A DNA stretch of 64,000 nt, taken from the NCBI GenBank assembly GCA_014584695.1, contig JACTMI010000027.1:1-64000 (forward strand). The letters are read 5' to 3'. The notes under the pieces were generated by a model. The model was not told the origin of the DNA. It searched no databases and was given only the letters and a program-made list of their open reading frames with translations. The number at the start of each line of letters is the position of its first letter. Within the stretch, counting starts at the first letter, position 1. Below are positions 9,364 through 20,393 of the stretch, piece by piece. The DNA comes from Acidobacteriota bacterium (lineage in GTDB: Bacteria; Acidobacteriota; Thermoanaerobaculia; Multivoradales; JAGPDF01). The position numbers and the translations under genes are program-made.

Positions 9364-10863
9364 TCAGGTCCGGCGGAAGATCCGGTCGAACAGCCCGCCG
9401 CCTCCGGGTCCTTTGACCCGCCCCTCCATCAGCCTGCCCAGCCGTTCGGTCGCCTCGCGATGACCGGGGCGGAGACGGACCACCGCCGCGAACTGCACCC
9501 GAGCCCGGTCGAGCTCCTCGAGTTCCTCGTAGAGCCGCCCCAAGGCAAAGCGCACCTCGACGCTGTCGGGGTCGAGCTGGAGGGCGGAGCGATAGGTCTC
9601 GACGGCGCGACGTCTCCAGTTCGGATTGCGCTCCTGCAATCGACCCAGGGCCACCAGGTACTCGGGGCGGGGATCGATTCGCGACGCCTCCTGGAGCAGC
9701 TCGATCGCGAAATGAAACTCGCTCGCCGCCGCCAGTGTGGCCGCCCGCTCGAAGTGCTGGCGCGCCAGCTCCCGCTGCTCCAACTGGCGCTCGGCACCCG
9801 TCCGCTCGGTCGCCGCCAGCTCGATCAGCTGCCGCTGGTTGTAAACCCGCCGCCGCTCGGGATCGGACAGCACGAGGTAGGCTCGCGTCGCCTGCTCGAA
9901 GAGGATGCGGAGCGCCTCTTCCTTGCCTTCGATCTCGAGGCGGCGCGCGTTCGCCGGGTGGACGAGCCGCGCCAGCCGCTCGTAGGCGGCGTGGACCTCT
10001 TCGCCCGGCGCGCTCGGCGGAATCTCGAGCAGCTCGTAGTAGTTCACGCCCCCGACCCGCGCCAGGAGATCGGCCACCATGGCCCGGTGTGTCTCGGGCT
10101 CGAAGCCGACCGGCTCCTCGGCCAGCTCGCGCGCCAAGCGGTCACCCAAGCGACTGATCACCTCGGCGTCGACGTCTCCTTCGGCCGGAGGCTGGGAGGT
10201 CCGCTCCGGCACCGGGGCGACGAGACCGACGGTGCCGAGTTGGGCCAGATGGAGGTGGACCGCCTCCGGCGGCAGAGGCGACTCGCGCAGCAGATCGACG
10301 ACCGTCATCGGCACGTGCAAGCGCTCGAGCAACCAACTCTCCTCGGGCGTCAAACCGAGGAGGTCGTCTCCCTTCTGCGGCTTGCCGACGCTGACCAGAC
10401 GGACGCCCTCGCCTCCGAAGCGACGGGCGAGCTCCGCGTCTTCGACCCCGCGCGTCGACGCGACCATCAGCAGGCGCCGGGTCGGCAGAGGGCCCACCAG
10501 ATCGGCGGGCAGGCCTACGGCGCCGATCTGGAAACGAAAGACCCCATCGCGCCAGTCGAGGATCACACCGGCGATTCGCGATACCAAGTCCAGCAGCCGG
10601 CGTCGCTTGTCCTCTCGCGCGGCGTCCCCCGGGGAGGCCCCGCCACCGTGGCTGCCACGGACCTCCTCCACCTGCTCGGCGAGCAGCCGCGCCAGCGGGT
10701 GATTCCCCGGCAGGAACAGCTCCCCGTCCCGGAAGTGGAGCCGGCGTCGATGGCCCGCGGAGTCGACCTCCAGCACGCCGGTGGCGCCGCCGGAATGCAG
10801 CGCGTGCACGACCTCCAGGATCGGGCGCTCGGCGAGGTTGCCGGAGATCTCGGGGGCGCTCAT
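9364..10863 (-). CDS. DUF4388 (PATAN) - J-domain-like - TPR protein
   Basis: A three-part protein of 499 residues. Residues ~1-110 match DUF4388 (ISGNLAERPILEVVHALHSG, then GTGVLEV-type strands), common in gliding and signalling proteins of deltaproteobacteria and Acidobacteriota. Residues ~285-350 look like a J domain (NYYELLEIPPSAPGEEVHAA, then LVLSDPERRRVYNQ), but the HPD tripeptide that stimulates DnaK reads HPA. Residues ~375-480 form three or four TPR-like repeats (FHFAIELLQEASRIDPRPEY). The missing aspartate argues against a classical co-chaperone, so I read it as a scaffold of unknown partner. ATG at 10863 follows AAGG. Confidence 0.8.
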   Translation of the reverse strand: MSAPEISGNLAERPILEVVHALHSGGATGVLEVDSAGHRRRLHFRDGELFLPGNHPLARLLAEQVEEVRGSHGGGASPGDAAREDKRRRLLDLVSRIAGVILDWRDGVFRFQIGAVGLPADLVGPLPTRRLLMVASTRGVEDAELARRFGGEGVRLVSVGKPQKGDDLLGLTPEESWLLERLHVPMTVVDLLRESPLPPEAVHLHLAQLGTVGLVAPVPERTSQPPAEGDVDAEVISRLGDRLARELAEEPVGFEPETHRAMVADLLARVGGVNYYELLEIPPSAPGEEVHAAYERLARLVHPANARRLEIEGKEEALRILFEQATRAYLVLSDPERRRVYNQRQLIELAATERTGAERQLEQRELARQHFERAATLAAASEFHFAIELLQEASRIDPRPEYLVALGRLQERNPNWRRRAVETYRSALQLDPDSVEVRFALGRLYEELEELDRARVQFAAVVRLRPGHREATERLGRLMEGRVKGPGGGGLFDRIFRRT

Positions 10864-10951
10864 CGTCGGACCTTCTAGCAGTCTAGATCATCTGGCCTCG
10901 GACCGCTGGCGCAGGCGCCAATCGCGCGCCGCCGTCCGTGGCTCCGGGAGG

Positions 10952-12829
10952 TCAACCGTGCTCTCGCTCCGGCGAGGCGTCGACGCCGTCGGCGGCGGCG
11001 AGCTGGGCGCTCAGCCGGGCGGCCAAGGATGGCCCGATCACGGCGGCCAGCTGCTCGGAAGTCGCCGCACGGATCCGATCCAGCGTGCCGAACCGCTCCA
11101 GCAGCAGCCGCCGCCGGCGCGGACCGATGCCGCGAATGCCGTCGAGCGCGCTGCGCAGGCTGCGCGCGCCGCGCCGGCTGCGGTGCCGGCCGAGAGCGAA
11201 GCGATGGGTCTCGTCCCGGATCTGCTGCAAGAGCCGGAGCCCGGCGTCACCCCGCGGCAGGCTCAGCGGCTCGGGCACCCCCGGCAGGTAGAGCTCCTCT
11301 TCGCGCTTGGCCAGCGCCACGACCGCGGTGTCCTCCCGGCCGAGTCGCGCCAACGCGCCGAGGGCGGCGTTGAGCTGACCCCGGCCACCATCGATCAGGA
11401 CCAGGTCCGGGACCATCCCGGTCTCCTCGATCAGCCGGCGATACCGGCGCTCCACCGCCTGATCGATCGCGCGATAGTCGTCGGGGCCTTCGAGGTCACG
11501 CACGTTGAAACTGCGGTATTCCCCCTTGCGCAGCCTGCCCTCGCGCCAGACCACCAGCGACGCGACGCTCTCCACCCCTTGGGTGTGTGAAACGTCGAAG
11601 CCCTCGATCCAGCGCGGAGGCTCCGGCAGGTCGCAGTGCTGCGCCAGCGCGCGGGCGGCCGCGTCCTCCTCGCCCCGCACTCGAAAGCGGCGGCGAAATG
11701 CGAACTCCGCGTCGCGCGCCGCGATCCGGAGCCGCTCGGCCTTGGGTCCCCGGGACGGAAAGCGTAGGTAGACCCGCTCGCCCTTGCGCTCGCCGAGCCA
11801 GGCTTCGAGCGCCTCCGCGCCCTCGATCGCCACGGGCAGGTGGACCTCCTTGGGCAGGAAGCTGGTGCGGTCGTAGATCTGGGGCACCAGCTCGCCGAGC
11901 AGGCCCTCCGGACTCGGCCTGCCGTCGCCCTCCCAGAACAGCTCGCGCCGGTCGAGGACCTGGCCTCCCCGCATGACCAGGATCGACACCGCCGCTCGTC
12001 CACCGTGGATGACCACGCCATAGAGATCGGCGTCCTCGCCCGCGACAGAGGCCAAGCTGGAGCGCTCCCGTTGGCGTTCGACTTCGCGCCAGAGGTCCCG
12101 CGCGCGTGCCGCCCGCTCGAACTCCTGATTCTCGGCCGCCGCCTCCATCTCGGCGCGCAACCGGCGCGCCAGAGTCTCCACCTTCCCGGCAAGGAAGAGG
12201 CGGGCATCCTCGACCGCCCGGGCGTACGCCTCCGGAGTCGTCAAACCGGCGACGCAAGGACCGAGACAGCGCTTCATGTCCCAGTAGAGGCAAGGCCGCG
12301 GCAGGGAGCCGTCGATCTCGAGGTGACAGACGCGCACGCCGAACAGCTTCTGGACCAGTTGCATCGCCCGCCGCGCCAGACCGCCCGGCAGGTAGGGTCC
12401 GAAGTACTCGGCGCCGTCGTTTCGGATCTTGCGCGTGAAACCGAGCCGCGGCCAGGCTTCGCCGGTGAGCTTGACGTAGGGGTAGGTCTTGTCGTCGCGC
12501 AGCAGGACGTTGAAGCGCGGCTTGCGCGCCTTGATGAAGTTGTTCTCGAGCAGCAGCGCCTCCCGCTCGGTCGCCGTGACGACGTAGTCGAGATCGGCCG
12601 CCTCGCTCATCATCGTGGCGAGCCTCGGCTCGAGCTCGCGCTGGAGGTAGCTCGCGGCCCGCTTGCGCAGCGACTTGGCCTTGCCGACATAGAGCGTGGC
12701 GCCGCCGGCGTCCAGGAAGAGGTAGATGCCGGGCAGCTCGGGCAGCCCCGAGACTCGCTGGCGCAGCCGCTCGGCTCCTCCGCCCCCGCTCTCCTCGCCT
12801 GCGGCCATCTCCGGATTCCGCCGGCTCAA
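10952..12829 (-). CDS. uvrC: Excinuclease ABC subunit C
   Basis: Makes the dual incisions of nucleotide-excision repair with UvrB. The GIY-YIG nuclease domain is in residues ~25-110 ([29 protein letters not shown]). The UVR motif contacting UvrB is at ~residue 205 ([15 protein letters not shown]). The RNase H-like 5' nuclease includes [20 protein letters not shown]. Tandem helix-hairpin-helix motifs close the protein ([20 protein letters not shown]). 625 aa is normal. The start is taken as TTG at 12829, overlapping the uvrB stop as TTGA, because the operon uses this arrangement at uvrB too. The ATG at 12808 is the alternative. Confidence 0.94.
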   Translation of the reverse strand: MSRRNPEMAAGEESGGGGAERLRQRVSGLPELPGIYLFLDAGGATLYVGKAKSLRKRAASYLQRELEPRLATMMSEAADLDYVVTATEREALLLENNFIKARKPRFNVLLRDDKTYPYVKLTGEAWPRLGFTRKIRNDGAEYFGPYLPGGLARRAMQLVQKLFGVRVCHLEIDGSLPRPCLYWDMKRCLGPCVAGLTTPEAYARAVEDARLFLAGKVETLARRLRAEMEAAAENQEFERAARARDLWREVERQRERSSLASVAGEDADLYGVVIHGGRAAVSILVMRGGQVLDRRELFWEGDGRPSPEGLLGELVPQIYDRTSFLPKEVHLPVAIEGAEALEAWLGERKGERVYLRFPSRGPKAERLRIAARDAEFAFRRRFRVRGEEDAAARALAQHCDLPEPPRWIEGFDVSHTQGVESVASLVVWREGRLRKGEYRSFNVRDLEGPDDYRAIDQAVERRYRRLIEETGMVPDLVLIDGGRGQLNAALGALARLGREDTAVVALAKREEELYLPGVPEPLSLPRGDAGLRLLQQIRDETHRFALGRHRSRRGARSLRSALDGIRGIGPRRRRLLLERFGTLDRIRAATSEQLAAVIGPSLAARLSAQLAAADGVDASPEREHG

Positions 12830-14817
12830 CCGGTGTAGACCTGCTGCTCCCGCAGCTCCCGCAGCCGATCCCGCAGCTCGGCCGCCTCCTCGAACTCCAG
12901 CCGCTTGGCCGCCTCGCGCATCGCCTTCTCGAGACGCGCGATCCGCTCGGTGAGCGGCAGCTCCGCCCGTTCCGCGACCTCGAGCCGCTGGGGTCGGATC
13001 TCCTTCGGATAGTCGAGATTCGACAGCGCCACGAGCGGACTGTGGATGTCCTTGAGGATCGATCGCGGCTCGATGCCATGCTCGCGATTGAAGGCCGCTT
13101 GGCGGGAGCGACGGCGCGCCGTCTCCGACAGCATGCGGCGGATCGATTCGGTCTCCTGATCGGCATAGAGCACGACCCGCCCGTTCAGGTTGCGCGCCGC
13201 CCTGCCCGCGGTCTGGATGAGCGACGTCTCGCTACGCAGGAAACCCTCCTTGTCGGCGTCCAGGATCGCCACCAGGGCGACCTCCGGCAGGTCGAGTCCC
13301 TCGCGCAGGAGATTGATTCCCACCAGGACGTCGAACTCGCCGCGCCGCAAAGCGGTGATGATCTCGATGCGCTCGAGCGTCTCGATGTCGCTGTGGAGAT
13401 AGCGCACCCGCACGCCCACTTCGGTGAGGTACTGCGTCAGCTCCTCGGCCATCCGCTTGGTCAGCGTCGTCACCAGGACCCGCTCACCGGCCGCCGTCAC
13501 CCGGCGGATCTCGCCGAGCAGGTCGTCCACCTGGCCGCGAGCCGGTCTCGTCTCGACTTGCGGATCGAGCAACCCGGTGGGCCGGATCAGCTGCTCGGCC
13601 ACCACCCCGCCAGCCCGTTCGAGCTCGAACGGCGCGGGCGTCGCGGAGATGTAGATCCGCTGCCCGACCCGCCGGTCGAACTCCTCGAACGTCAATGGCC
13701 GATTGTCGAGCGCGGACGGCAGGCGGAATCCGAACTCGACCAGCGTCTGCTTGCGCGAGCGGTCGCCGTGGTACATCCCGCGCACCTGGGGGATGGTCTG
13801 GTGGCTCTCGTCCACCAGCAGCAGGAGATCGTCGGGAAAATAGTCGAGCAGGGTCGGCGGCGGCTCGCCGGCCTCGCGGCCGGAGAGGTGGCGCGAATAG
13901 TTCTCGATGCCGTGGCAGTAGCCGAGCTCCTGGAGCATCTCGAGGTCGAAGCGGGTGCGCTGCTCCAGCCGCTGGCGCTCCAGCAGCTTGCCCTCCCGCT
14001 CCAGCACGTCCAGCCGCTCGCCGAGCTCTCGCCGGATGGTCACCAGCGCGCGCTCGAGCCGCTCCTTCGGGGTCACGTAGTGCGTCTTGGGGAACACCGC
14101 CACGCGGTCGACCTCCTCGAGCACGTCGCCGCGCAGCGTGTCGAAGCGGACCACCCGCTCGATCTCGTCACCGAAGTACTCGATCCGCAGGCCGCGATCC
14201 TCGTAAGCCGGCAGAATCTCGAGCACGTCGCCGCGGGCGCGGAAGCTGCCGTGGAACAGGTCGAGCGGCGTGCGCTGGTACTGCATCTCGACCAGGCGCC
14301 GCATGGCCAGATCCATGCCGGAGGCGTCGCCGCGCTCGAACAGCAGCAGCATGCCGAAGAAAGCCTCCGGAGAACCGAGGCCGTAGATGCAGGAGACGGA
14401 GGCGACGATGAGGACGTCCCGGCGCTCGAACAGCGCCTTGGTCGCGCGCAGCCGCAGCCGGTCGATCTCCTCGTTGATGCTGGTCTCCTTCTCGATGTAG
14501 GTGTCGGACTGCGGGACGTAGGCCTCCGGCTGGTAGTAGTCGTAGTAGGAGACGAAATACTCGACCGCGTTGTCGGGGAAGAAGGCCCGGAACTCCTGGT
14601 AGAGCTGAGCCGCCAGGGTCTTGTTGTGCGAGAGCACCAACGTCGGACGGTCGACCGCCTCGACGACCTTGGCGATGGTGAAGGTCTTGCCCGAGCCGGT
14701 GACGCCGAGCAGCACCTGCTCGCGGTCGCCGTTGCGGATCCCCTCGACCAGGAGCCGGATCGCCTCGGGTTGATCGCCCTGTGGCTCGAACGGCGAAACG
14801 ATCCGGAACCGGCTCAA
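12826..14817 (-). CDS. uvrB: Excinuclease ABC subunit B
   Basis: Damage-verification helicase of nucleotide-excision repair. Walker A is [18 protein letters not shown] (~residue 40), the beta-hairpin region is [20 protein letters not shown], and helicase motifs include [19 protein letters not shown] and GRAARN. The C-terminal UVR motif ([16 protein letters not shown]) binds UvrC. 663 residues is normal. The only start giving the family N terminus ([19 protein letters not shown]) is TTG at 14817-14815, which overlaps the stop of the upstream membrane-protein gene as TTGA. The operon is membrane protein-uvrB-uvrC. Confidence 0.96.
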   Translation of the reverse strand: MSRFRIVSPFEPQGDQPEAIRLLVEGIRNGDREQVLLGVTGSGKTFTIAKVVEAVDRPTLVLSHNKTLAAQLYQEFRAFFPDNAVEYFVSYYDYYQPEAYVPQSDTYIEKETSINEEIDRLRLRATKALFERRDVLIVASVSCIYGLGSPEAFFGMLLLFERGDASGMDLAMRRLVEMQYQRTPLDLFHGSFRARGDVLEILPAYEDRGLRIEYFGDEIERVVRFDTLRGDVLEEVDRVAVFPKTHYVTPKERLERALVTIRRELGERLDVLEREGKLLERQRLEQRTRFDLEMLQELGYCHGIENYSRHLSGREAGEPPPTLLDYFPDDLLLLVDESHQTIPQVRGMYHGDRSRKQTLVEFGFRLPSALDNRPLTFEEFDRRVGQRIYISATPAPFELERAGGVVAEQLIRPTGLLDPQVETRPARGQVDDLLGEIRRVTAAGERVLVTTLTKRMAEELTQYLTEVGVRVRYLHSDIETLERIEIITALRRGEFDVLVGINLLREGLDLPEVALVAILDADKEGFLRSETSLIQTAGRAARNLNGRVVLYADQETESIRRMLSETARRRSRQAAFNREHGIEPRSILKDIHSPLVALSNLDYPKEIRPQRLEVAERAELPLTERIARLEKAMREAAKRLEFEEAAELRDRLRELREQQVYTG

Positions 14818-15392
14818 GTCGAGCTCGCCCCCTGGGTCGTCGTGCGCGCGCGTGCCACGGTACGGCTCGCCCCCGGCTCCGTGCCGGCGCCGCGGGCGAG
14901 CGGCGGAGAGTCGTCGCCCTTCTCCTCGGGCGACGCCGCCGGCGGTGCCGCAGGCTCGGCGGCCGGTCCCGAGCCAAAACGCTCGAGGGCCTCGGTCAGC
15001 TCGAGCACGTCTTCCCGGCTCACGGCCCGGCGCGGCGCCTTCTCCGCCACCGCCATCAGCTTGCCCTGCAGCGACTGCAGCGCGGCGGGATCGATCTCCC
15101 CGGTGCGGATCCGGGCCGCCGCCGCGGCGAAAGCCGAGTCGAGCCGCGCGCGCTCCGCGTCGGTGACCTCGGCGGGCATGGCCGCCACGACCTGCCCCTT
15201 GAGCTGTTCCATCGTGTAGATCAGCAGGGACTTCGCCTTGAGCACGAAGACGATCGCTCCAATGCCCAGCAGGATCGCCGCCAACCCACAGCCGATCAGC
15301 ACCGGCCTGCCGCAGCCGCCGGGCGTGGCGCGGGGGGCGTCGTCGAACGGACGCGGTGGCACGATCGGAGGGGCTGGACTGGGCTCGTTCAT
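14814..15392 (-). CDS. Single-pass membrane protein of unknown function, first gene of uvrBC operon
   Basis: 192 residues. A Pro-rich cytoplasmic N terminus (~residues 1-30) is followed by one transmembrane helix ([20 protein letters not shown], ~residues 31-52). A soluble helical region with Ala-rich segments runs to ~residue 140, and the C-terminal tail is low-complexity Pro/Glu/Ser/Thr. No known domain is recognised. ATG at 15392 ([15 protein letters not shown]) is preferred over upstream starts, which would run into the divergent PBP1A promoter region. Its TGA overlaps the TTG of uvrB, so it is co-translated with the excinuclease genes; a repair role is not implied by its sequence. Confidence 0.65.
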   Translation of the reverse strand: MNEPSPAPPIVPPRPFDDAPRATPGGCGRPVLIGCGLAAILLGIGAIVFVLKAKSLLIYTMEQLKGQVVAAMPAEVTDAERARLDSAFAAAAARIRTGEIDPAALQSLQGKLMAVAEKAPRRAVSREDVLELTEALERFGSGPAAEPAAPPAASPEEKGDDSPPLARGAGTEPGASRTVARARTTTQGASST

Positions 15393-15432
15393 CGTCGGCT
15401 CCCGGCTTCGCCGCGAGCTTATAATCCCGGCC

Positions 15433-17889
15433 GTGCCGTCAGCCTCGGTGCCGCGCTCCGGCCCCCCCAACCCGTCTCGCACCTCGAGACCCACCAGCCG
15501 CTCCGGTCGGGCCAGTGCCTGGCGCCGTTGGCTCGCCCCGCTGCTGGTGGCGGCGGGTCTCGGCTCGGCGCTGGGCATCGGGGTGGCCGCGGCCATTCGC
15601 ATGCCGCGGGTCGAGGCCCTCGCCGACTATCGGCCGCACCTGATCACCCAGATCCTGGACCGTGAGGGCCGTACCTTCGCGAGCTACGCCCGCGAGCGGC
15701 GGGTCCTGCTGCAGGAAGGGGAGTTGCCGTCGCTGCTCCAGAACGCCGTGATCGCGGCCGAAGACGCCGACTTCTTCGCCCACGGTGGCATCGACCTGTT
15801 CGGCATCGCGCGCTCGCTGCTGATCAACTTCCAGCGTGGCCGCCGCTCTCACGGCGCCTCGACGATCACGATGCAGCTGGCGCGGCAGCTCTTCTTGACC
15901 CGCGACAAGACCTGGAAGCGGAAGATCGAAGAGGCCCTGCTGGCGGTCGAGCTCGAGAAGAGCCTGTCGAAACAGCAGATCCTCACGCTCTACTGCAACC
16001 TGATGTTCTTCGGCCACGGCAACTACGGGGTCGAGGCCGCCGCCCGCGACTATTTCGGCAAGGGCGCCCGCGATCTCGACCTGCCGCAGGCCGCAACGCT
16101 CGCCGGAATCCTCCAGCGCCCGAGCGACTACAGCCCGGTCCGCAACCCCAGAGGGGTGCTGGCTCGGCGCGACTACGTGCTGCGCCGCATGCGGGAAGAG
16201 GGCTACATCGACGCGGAGCAGCAGAGCGCGGCGGCCGCGACGCCGCTCGAGCTGGCGCGAACGCCGCCGCAATCGGCGAGCGGGCTCTACTTCGCCGAGG
16301 AGGTCCGGCAGCACCTCGAACGGACGCTGGGCGCCGATCGGCTCTACGAAGAGGGCCTGCAGGTCGACACCACGCTCGACGCCACCATCCAGCGCGGCGC
16401 GGAGGCGGCCCTGCGCGCGGGGCTGCTCCGCCTCGACCAGCGCAAGGGCTGGCGCGGGCCGCTCGCCCGCGGCGCCAGCTTGCGGTCGAGCGCCGCCGAG
16501 ATCGAAGAGCTGGCGGGACGCAACCCGGATCCATCGTCCTGGAAGCCCGGTCTGGTGCTCGAATCGGGCGAGGCCGCGGCGCTCGTCCGCCTGGGCGACG
16601 AGGAGATCCGGATCGGGCGCGAGAACGTCGCCTGGACAGGCCGCGGCGGCCTCGCGGCCGTGCTGCGTCCTGGCGACGTGGCTTGGTTCCGACTGCAGGT
16701 GGACCCGACCGGGCGGCAGCCCCCGGCATGGCTGCTGGCGCAGGAGCCCGTCATGGAGGGCGCGGTGATCGTGCTCGAGTCGGCCTCCGGCGCGGTGCGC
16801 GCCCTGGTCGGCGGCTGGGACTTCAACCGCAACAAGTTCGACCGCGTCACCCAGGCTCGTCGGCAGGTGGGCTCCGCCTTCAAGCCGTTCGTCTACGGCG
16901 CGGCGCTGGAGAGCGGTTTCACCCCGGCTGACACGCTGTTCGACGCCCCCGCGGTCTTTCTCGGAGCCGATGGCCTGCCCAGCTACAGCCCGCGGAACTA
17001 CTACCGGCGCTATGCCGGCATCGTCACGCTGCGGCACGCGCTCGAGCGCTCGATCAATGTCACCGCGGTCAAGCTGCTCGATCTGGTCGGCGTCGGCCGG
17101 GTCGTCGACTTCGCGCAGCGCTGCGGCGTGACCTCCCCCCTGCCGCCCTATCCGAGCCTGGCGCTCGGCTCGGCCGACCTGATTCCGCTCGAGCTCGCGG
17201 CGGCCTACGCCGCCATCGCCAACCAGGGGGTCTGGATCCGCCCCTACCTGATCGAAGAGGTCAGGGCCCGCGGCGGCGCGACGCTGGAGCGCCACCAGCT
17301 CGAAGCCACGAAGGCGATGGAACCCGCGGTCGCCTATGTGCTCACTTCGATGCTCGAGGGGGTCGTCGACCGGGGGACGGGGGCCTCGCTCTCCAACCTG
17401 CCAGTCGCGATCGCCGGCAAGACGGGCACCACCAACGACTACACCGACGCCTGGTTCGTCGGCTTCACCCCCCGCCACACCATCCTCGCCTGGGTCGGCT
17501 ACGACCAGAAGCGCACGCTGGGACGCAAGATGACCGGCGCCGAAGTCGCTCTGCCGATCTGGCGCGCCGTCGCGGAGGCCGGCCTCCGGGACGGCTGGAT
17601 CCGCGAGGGAGAGGAGTTCTCGGTGCCATCCGGGGTGGACATTCGACCGGTCGAGTACTGGACCGGACTCGCCGCCGGGCCCGGCGCCGAGCGCGTGTTG
17701 CGCGAGGCTTTCGTCGCGGGCACCGGGCCGGATCGTGTCTGGGAGGCGCGTTGGGAGCGGATCCGCTCCTTGCCGTGGCCGCAGCAGATCGCCTTCTACC
17801 GCCCCAAGCCCGGCGAGAAGATGCCCGACGAAGCGGCCGCCTGGGCGATGAGCCAGCTCGCCGGCTCCGAAGACGACGCCGGCGACTGA
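15433..17889 (+). CDS. mrcA: Penicillin-binding protein 1A (bifunctional glycosyltransferase/transpeptidase)
   Basis: Polymerises and cross-links murein in the periplasm. A single N-terminal membrane anchor ([18 protein letters not shown], ~residues 37-58) precedes the GT51 domain, with [20 protein letters not shown] (catalytic Glu) and [15 protein letters not shown]. The transpeptidase has [12 protein letters not shown] (SxxK type), the SIN triad in [11 protein letters not shown], and [16 protein letters not shown] (KTG box). 818 residues is a class A length. GTG at 15433 is chosen ([10 protein letters not shown]); GTG at 15448 is equally in frame. It is divergent from the uvrBC operon, 40 bp away, and convergent with the methyltransferase gene. 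Confidence 0.93.
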   Translation: MPSASVPRSGPPNPSRTSRPTSRSGRASAWRRWLAPLLVAAGLGSALGIGVAAAIRMPRVEALADYRPHLITQILDREGRTFASYARERRVLLQEGELPSLLQNAVIAAEDADFFAHGGIDLFGIARSLLINFQRGRRSHGASTITMQLARQLFLTRDKTWKRKIEEALLAVELEKSLSKQQILTLYCNLMFFGHGNYGVEAAARDYFGKGARDLDLPQAATLAGILQRPSDYSPVRNPRGVLARRDYVLRRMREEGYIDAEQQSAAAATPLELARTPPQSASGLYFAEEVRQHLERTLGADRLYEEGLQVDTTLDATIQRGAEAALRAGLLRLDQRKGWRGPLARGASLRSSAAEIEELAGRNPDPSSWKPGLVLESGEAAALVRLGDEEIRIGRENVAWTGRGGLAAVLRPGDVAWFRLQVDPTGRQPPAWLLAQEPVMEGAVIVLESASGAVRALVGGWDFNRNKFDRVTQARRQVGSAFKPFVYGAALESGFTPADTLFDAPAVFLGADGLPSYSPRNYYRRYAGIVTLRHALERSINVTAVKLLDLVGVGRVVDFAQRCGVTSPLPPYPSLALGSADLIPLELAAAYAAIANQGVWIRPYLIEEVRARGGATLERHQLEATKAMEPAVAYVLTSMLEGVVDRGTGASLSNLPVAIAGKTGTTNDYTDAWFVGFTPRHTILAWVGYDQKRTLGRKMTGAEVALPIWRAVAEAGLRDGWIREGEEFSVPSGVDIRPVEYWTGLAAGPGAERVLREAFVAGTGPDRVWEARWERIRSLPWPQQIAFYRPKPGEKMPDEAAAWAMSQLAGSEDDAGD

Positions 17890-17922
17890 GCGGGCCGCGC
17901 AGCTCCGTGCGCCGCCGGGCAC

Positions 17923-19128
17923 TCAGCGCTGCAGCGGCCGCGTTCCGATCAGCGCGTAGTCCTGCGCCCCGAAGAGCAGATCGTCGAGCCGGTCGCGCAG
18001 GCCGTTGATCTGGTGCGCGAGCTCCCGCTGCTCCGCTGGCAGGCCGGAGAGGTCGAGCTCGGGCAGGCGGTGCTCGGGCGGGAAGGGCCTCAGATCCAGG
18101 CGCTCGACCGGGTCGAAGCCCGCCAGCTCGAAGGAGAGCTGGAGGCTCTGGGGATGGACGGGGCGGCGGTGGGTGGGATCCAGCCAGAAGTTCCGCGCCG
18201 CCACCACCACCGAGAGCGGGTTCGGCGTCTCGAGGACTAGCACACCGCCGGGACGCAGGGCCCGCCAGGCCAGGCGCACGAGCCGGTCCAGGCTCTCGGC
18301 CGGCAGGTGCTCGACGACGTGGAACGACACCACCGCGCCGAGCGACCGCTCCGGTTCCCGCGCCAGCACCGCGAACAGGTCTCCGACTTCGGCCGCCAGG
18401 CCCTTCCTCCGGCACTCGGCGACCATCGCCTCGCTGGCATCGACGCCGCGCCCGGGGATTCCCCGGGCGGCGAGCAACTCGAGCGCCTCGCCGCGCCCGC
18501 AGCCCAAGTCGAGCACTTCGCCGCGACCCTCGAGCAGGGGCAGGTAGTGTGAGATCCGCTCCGCGATCTCCGCCTCGGTACCCCGATAGCGGCGCTCGAG
18601 CTCGAGGTAGACGTGCTCGCGCTGCGCCTGCGCCAGCGCCTCGACGCCGCCGCCCTCGGCCCGGGCGAGCGCGCTCCCCAGACGGCCCCAGATGGTGCGC
18701 GTCTCCCGGCGGAGGTGGTCGAGCTTCTGGTCGACGCGGGTGAAGAGGGCGTCGTTGTGCCCCATGACCTCGGCGAGGCCCTCGCGCCAGACCGCCTCGA
18801 GGTGGTCGAGCCGCCGGCCATGGACTTCGTTGACCAGGCGACCGAGGTCCTCGGCCCGCTGCAGGTGCTCGAGGAGAATCAGGTTGAAGACCCGCTGGCG
18901 TTCCCAGAGGTCGTTCTGCGGCGTCTGCACCAGCGGCCGGAGCAGCCGCTTGGCGAGCACCACCAAGCGCCCCAGAATGCCGCGATGGCTGCGGATCGGG
19001 AACCTCCGGTCCCCGTCCCACAGCCATCGCCAGGACGCCAGATCGCGCGTCGGCTCGCCCAGAAACCGCTCGATGGACGGCGCCTCGGCGCCGAGCGATT
19101 CGGGCGTCTCCGGCTCGCCCGCCCCCAC
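17923..19128 (-). CDS. SAM-dependent methyltransferase with N-terminal coiled coil
   Basis: 401 residues. The first ~200 are helical and charged, with coiled-coil-like stretches (QRVFNLILLEHLQRAEDLGR, AQREHVYLELERRYRGTEAE). A class I methyltransferase fold follows: SAM motif I is VLDLGCGRGEALELLAARG (~residue 212), motif II reads GVDASEAM, and FHVVEHLPAESLDRLVRLA plus GGVLVLETPNP fit motifs III-IV. The layout resembles polysaccharide-capping methyltransferases of the WbdD type, but without the kinase domain. That suggests methylation of a surface glycan, which is inference. It starts 3 bp after the rplI stop. Confidence 0.8.
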   Translation of the reverse strand: MGAGEPETPESLGAEAPSIERFLGEPTRDLASWRWLWDGDRRFPIRSHRGILGRLVVLAKRLLRPLVQTPQNDLWERQRVFNLILLEHLQRAEDLGRLVNEVHGRRLDHLEAVWREGLAEVMGHNDALFTRVDQKLDHLRRETRTIWGRLGSALARAEGGGVEALAQAQREHVYLELERRYRGTEAEIAERISHYLPLLEGRGEVLDLGCGRGEALELLAARGIPGRGVDASEAMVAECRRKGLAAEVGDLFAVLAREPERSLGAVVSFHVVEHLPAESLDRLVRLAWRALRPGGVLVLETPNPLSVVVAARNFWLDPTHRRPVHPQSLQLSFELAGFDPVERLDLRPFPPEHRLPELDLSGLPAEQRELAHQINGLRDRLDDLLFGAQDYALIGTRPLQR

Positions 19129-19131
19129 GGC

Positions 19132-19578
19132 CTACTCTTCGGCCTCGACCGTGACCGCCAGCTCGGCGATGACCTCGGCGTGCAGATCGATTCGCACGAC
19201 GTGGTCGCCGATGGTCTTGATGCCGCCGGCGAGGTCGACCTGCCGGCGATCGATCTCGACCCCCTTGGCCGCCAGCGCCTCGACGACGTCGGTGGCGGTC
19301 ACCGAGCCGTACAACGCGCCGGTCTCCATCGCTCGCTTCGCCAGCTGGAGCCGCAAGCCGGCGATGCGCGCCGCGATCTCGGCCGCGCGCTCGCGCTCGG
19401 CCGCGTGGCGCGCATCCACCTTCTTGCGCTCCTGCTCGAATCGTTTCAGGTTCCCGGGCGTCGCCTCCATCGCGAAGCCCTGGGGAAAGAGGTAGTTGCG
19501 GGCGTAGCCCGACTTGACTTCCACCACCTGGCCCCGACGACCGCGGTGGCGCAGGTCGCTCATCAGAATCACCTTCAT
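19132..19578 (-). CDS. rplI: 50S ribosomal protein bL9
   Basis: Large-subunit protein that binds 23S rRNA near L1. The N-terminal domain has MKVILMSDLRHRGRRGQVVE and GYARNYLFPQGFAMEAT, the family signature, joined by a long central helix to a C-terminal domain (GALYGSVTATDVVEAL). 148 residues is normal. It lies last of rpsF-rpsR-rplI, the conserved bS6-bS18-bL9 order, with no priB or ssb gene inserted. Confidence 0.97.
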   Translation of the reverse strand: MKVILMSDLRHRGRRGQVVEVKSGYARNYLFPQGFAMEATPGNLKRFEQERKKVDARHAAERERAAEIAARIAGLRLQLAKRAMETGALYGSVTATDVVEALAAKGVEIDRRQVDLAGGIKTIGDHVVRIDLHAEVIAELAVTVEAEE

Positions 19579-19591
19579 CGCGCCCTCTCCG

Positions 19592-19879
19592 TCAGTCGGT
19601 GGTGAACGGCAGCAGCGCCAAGTGCCGCGCCCGCTTGATCGCGGCCTGCACCATGCGCTGGTGCCGCGCGCTGTTGCCCGAGATGCGCCGGGGCAGGATC
19701 TTGGCTCGCTCCAGGATGTACTGCTGCAGGAGCTTGACGTCCTTGTAGTCGACGTACTCGATGTGCTCGGCGGTGAAACGGCAGACCTTGCGGCGGCGGA
19801 AGAAGGTCTTCTTCTTGGCGCCGCCCTTCACCGGGCCCTTGCGGCCTCGTCCGGGACCTGACCTGGGTGGGGGGGCCAT
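19592..19879 (-). CDS. rpsR: 30S ribosomal protein bS18
   Basis: Small-subunit protein that dimerises with bS6 on 16S rRNA. The core has [20 protein letters not shown], followed by [20 protein letters not shown], both diagnostic. The N terminus carries a Pro/Gly/Arg/Lys extension of ~22 residues, giving 95 aa versus the usual 75-80. The ATG at 19879 shares its A with the last base of the rpsF TGA (TGATG), so translation of the pair is coupled. Confidence 0.97.
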   Translation of the reverse strand: MAPPPRSGPGRGRKGPVKGGAKKKTFFRRRKVCRFTAEHIEYVDYKDVKLLQQYILERAKILPRRISGNSARHQRMVQAAIKRARHLALLPFTTD

Positions 19880-20280
19880 CAGACCGTCTCCTCTTCGACC
19901 GCCTCACGCGGTGCGCTGTCGTCGATCATCGAGAACGTCCGCACCGGCTGGCCCGGCTTGGCGCGGTTGGTCGCGCGCTTCAGATCGAGATCGGTGCGCA
20001 CGGTCAGGAACCGGAGCACCTTGTCGTTCTGCTTGAGCCGCAGCTCGACCTCGGGGAACAGGCCGGCGGACTTCGGCTCCATCTGCAAGTGGAGGAAGAC
20101 GTAGCGCCCTTCGCTCAGCTTGCGGATCGGGTAGGCGAGCTTGCGCTTGCCCCAGCTCTCCTCGCGGACGACTTCGCCGCCGCGCGCCGTGATCAGTTGC
20201 TTGGTTTCGTCGGTGAGAGCGACCATCTCCTCGTCGGAGAGACGAGGATCGGCGACGATCGCCAATTCGTACGTTCGCAT
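19879..20280 (-). CDS. rpsF: 30S ribosomal protein bS6
   Basis: Partner of bS18 in the 30S platform. It begins [19 protein letters not shown] and contains [20 protein letters not shown], the family signature. The C-terminal tail is acidic ([13 protein letters not shown]), as in most bS6 proteins, and 133 residues is normal. ATG at 20280 was chosen over the longer upstream frame because the canonical MRxYE N terminus starts there, behind an AGAGGGAGGC ribosome site. The 113 bp up to pth may hold the ribosomal-protein promoter, but I see no clear hexamers. Confidence 0.97.
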   Translation of the reverse strand: MRTYELAIVADPRLSDEEMVALTDETKQLITARGGEVVREESWGKRKLAYPIRKLSEGRYVFLHLQMEPKSAGLFPEVELRLKQNDKVLRFLTVRTDLDLKRATNRAKPGQPVRTFSMIDDSAPREAVEEETV

Positions 20281-20393
20281 TCGGCCTCCCTCTGGCCTGA
20301 ACGGTCCCGCTCCAGCCGGGCGGAACAGAGAGGACATCACGGACCCGGTGCATCCGGACCCGAGCGCCGGCTGGCGCCGGCGAAGCCGGGACT

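Noticed and set aside
13042-15219. 725-codon open frame on the plus strand
   Set aside because: Antisense shadow of uvrB.
15439-17922. 827-codon open frame on the minus strand
   Set aside because: Exactly antisense to PBP1A, whose motifs are complete. High GC leaves long shadow frames open; the antisense product has repetitive Arg/Gly/Asp composition and no family resemblance.
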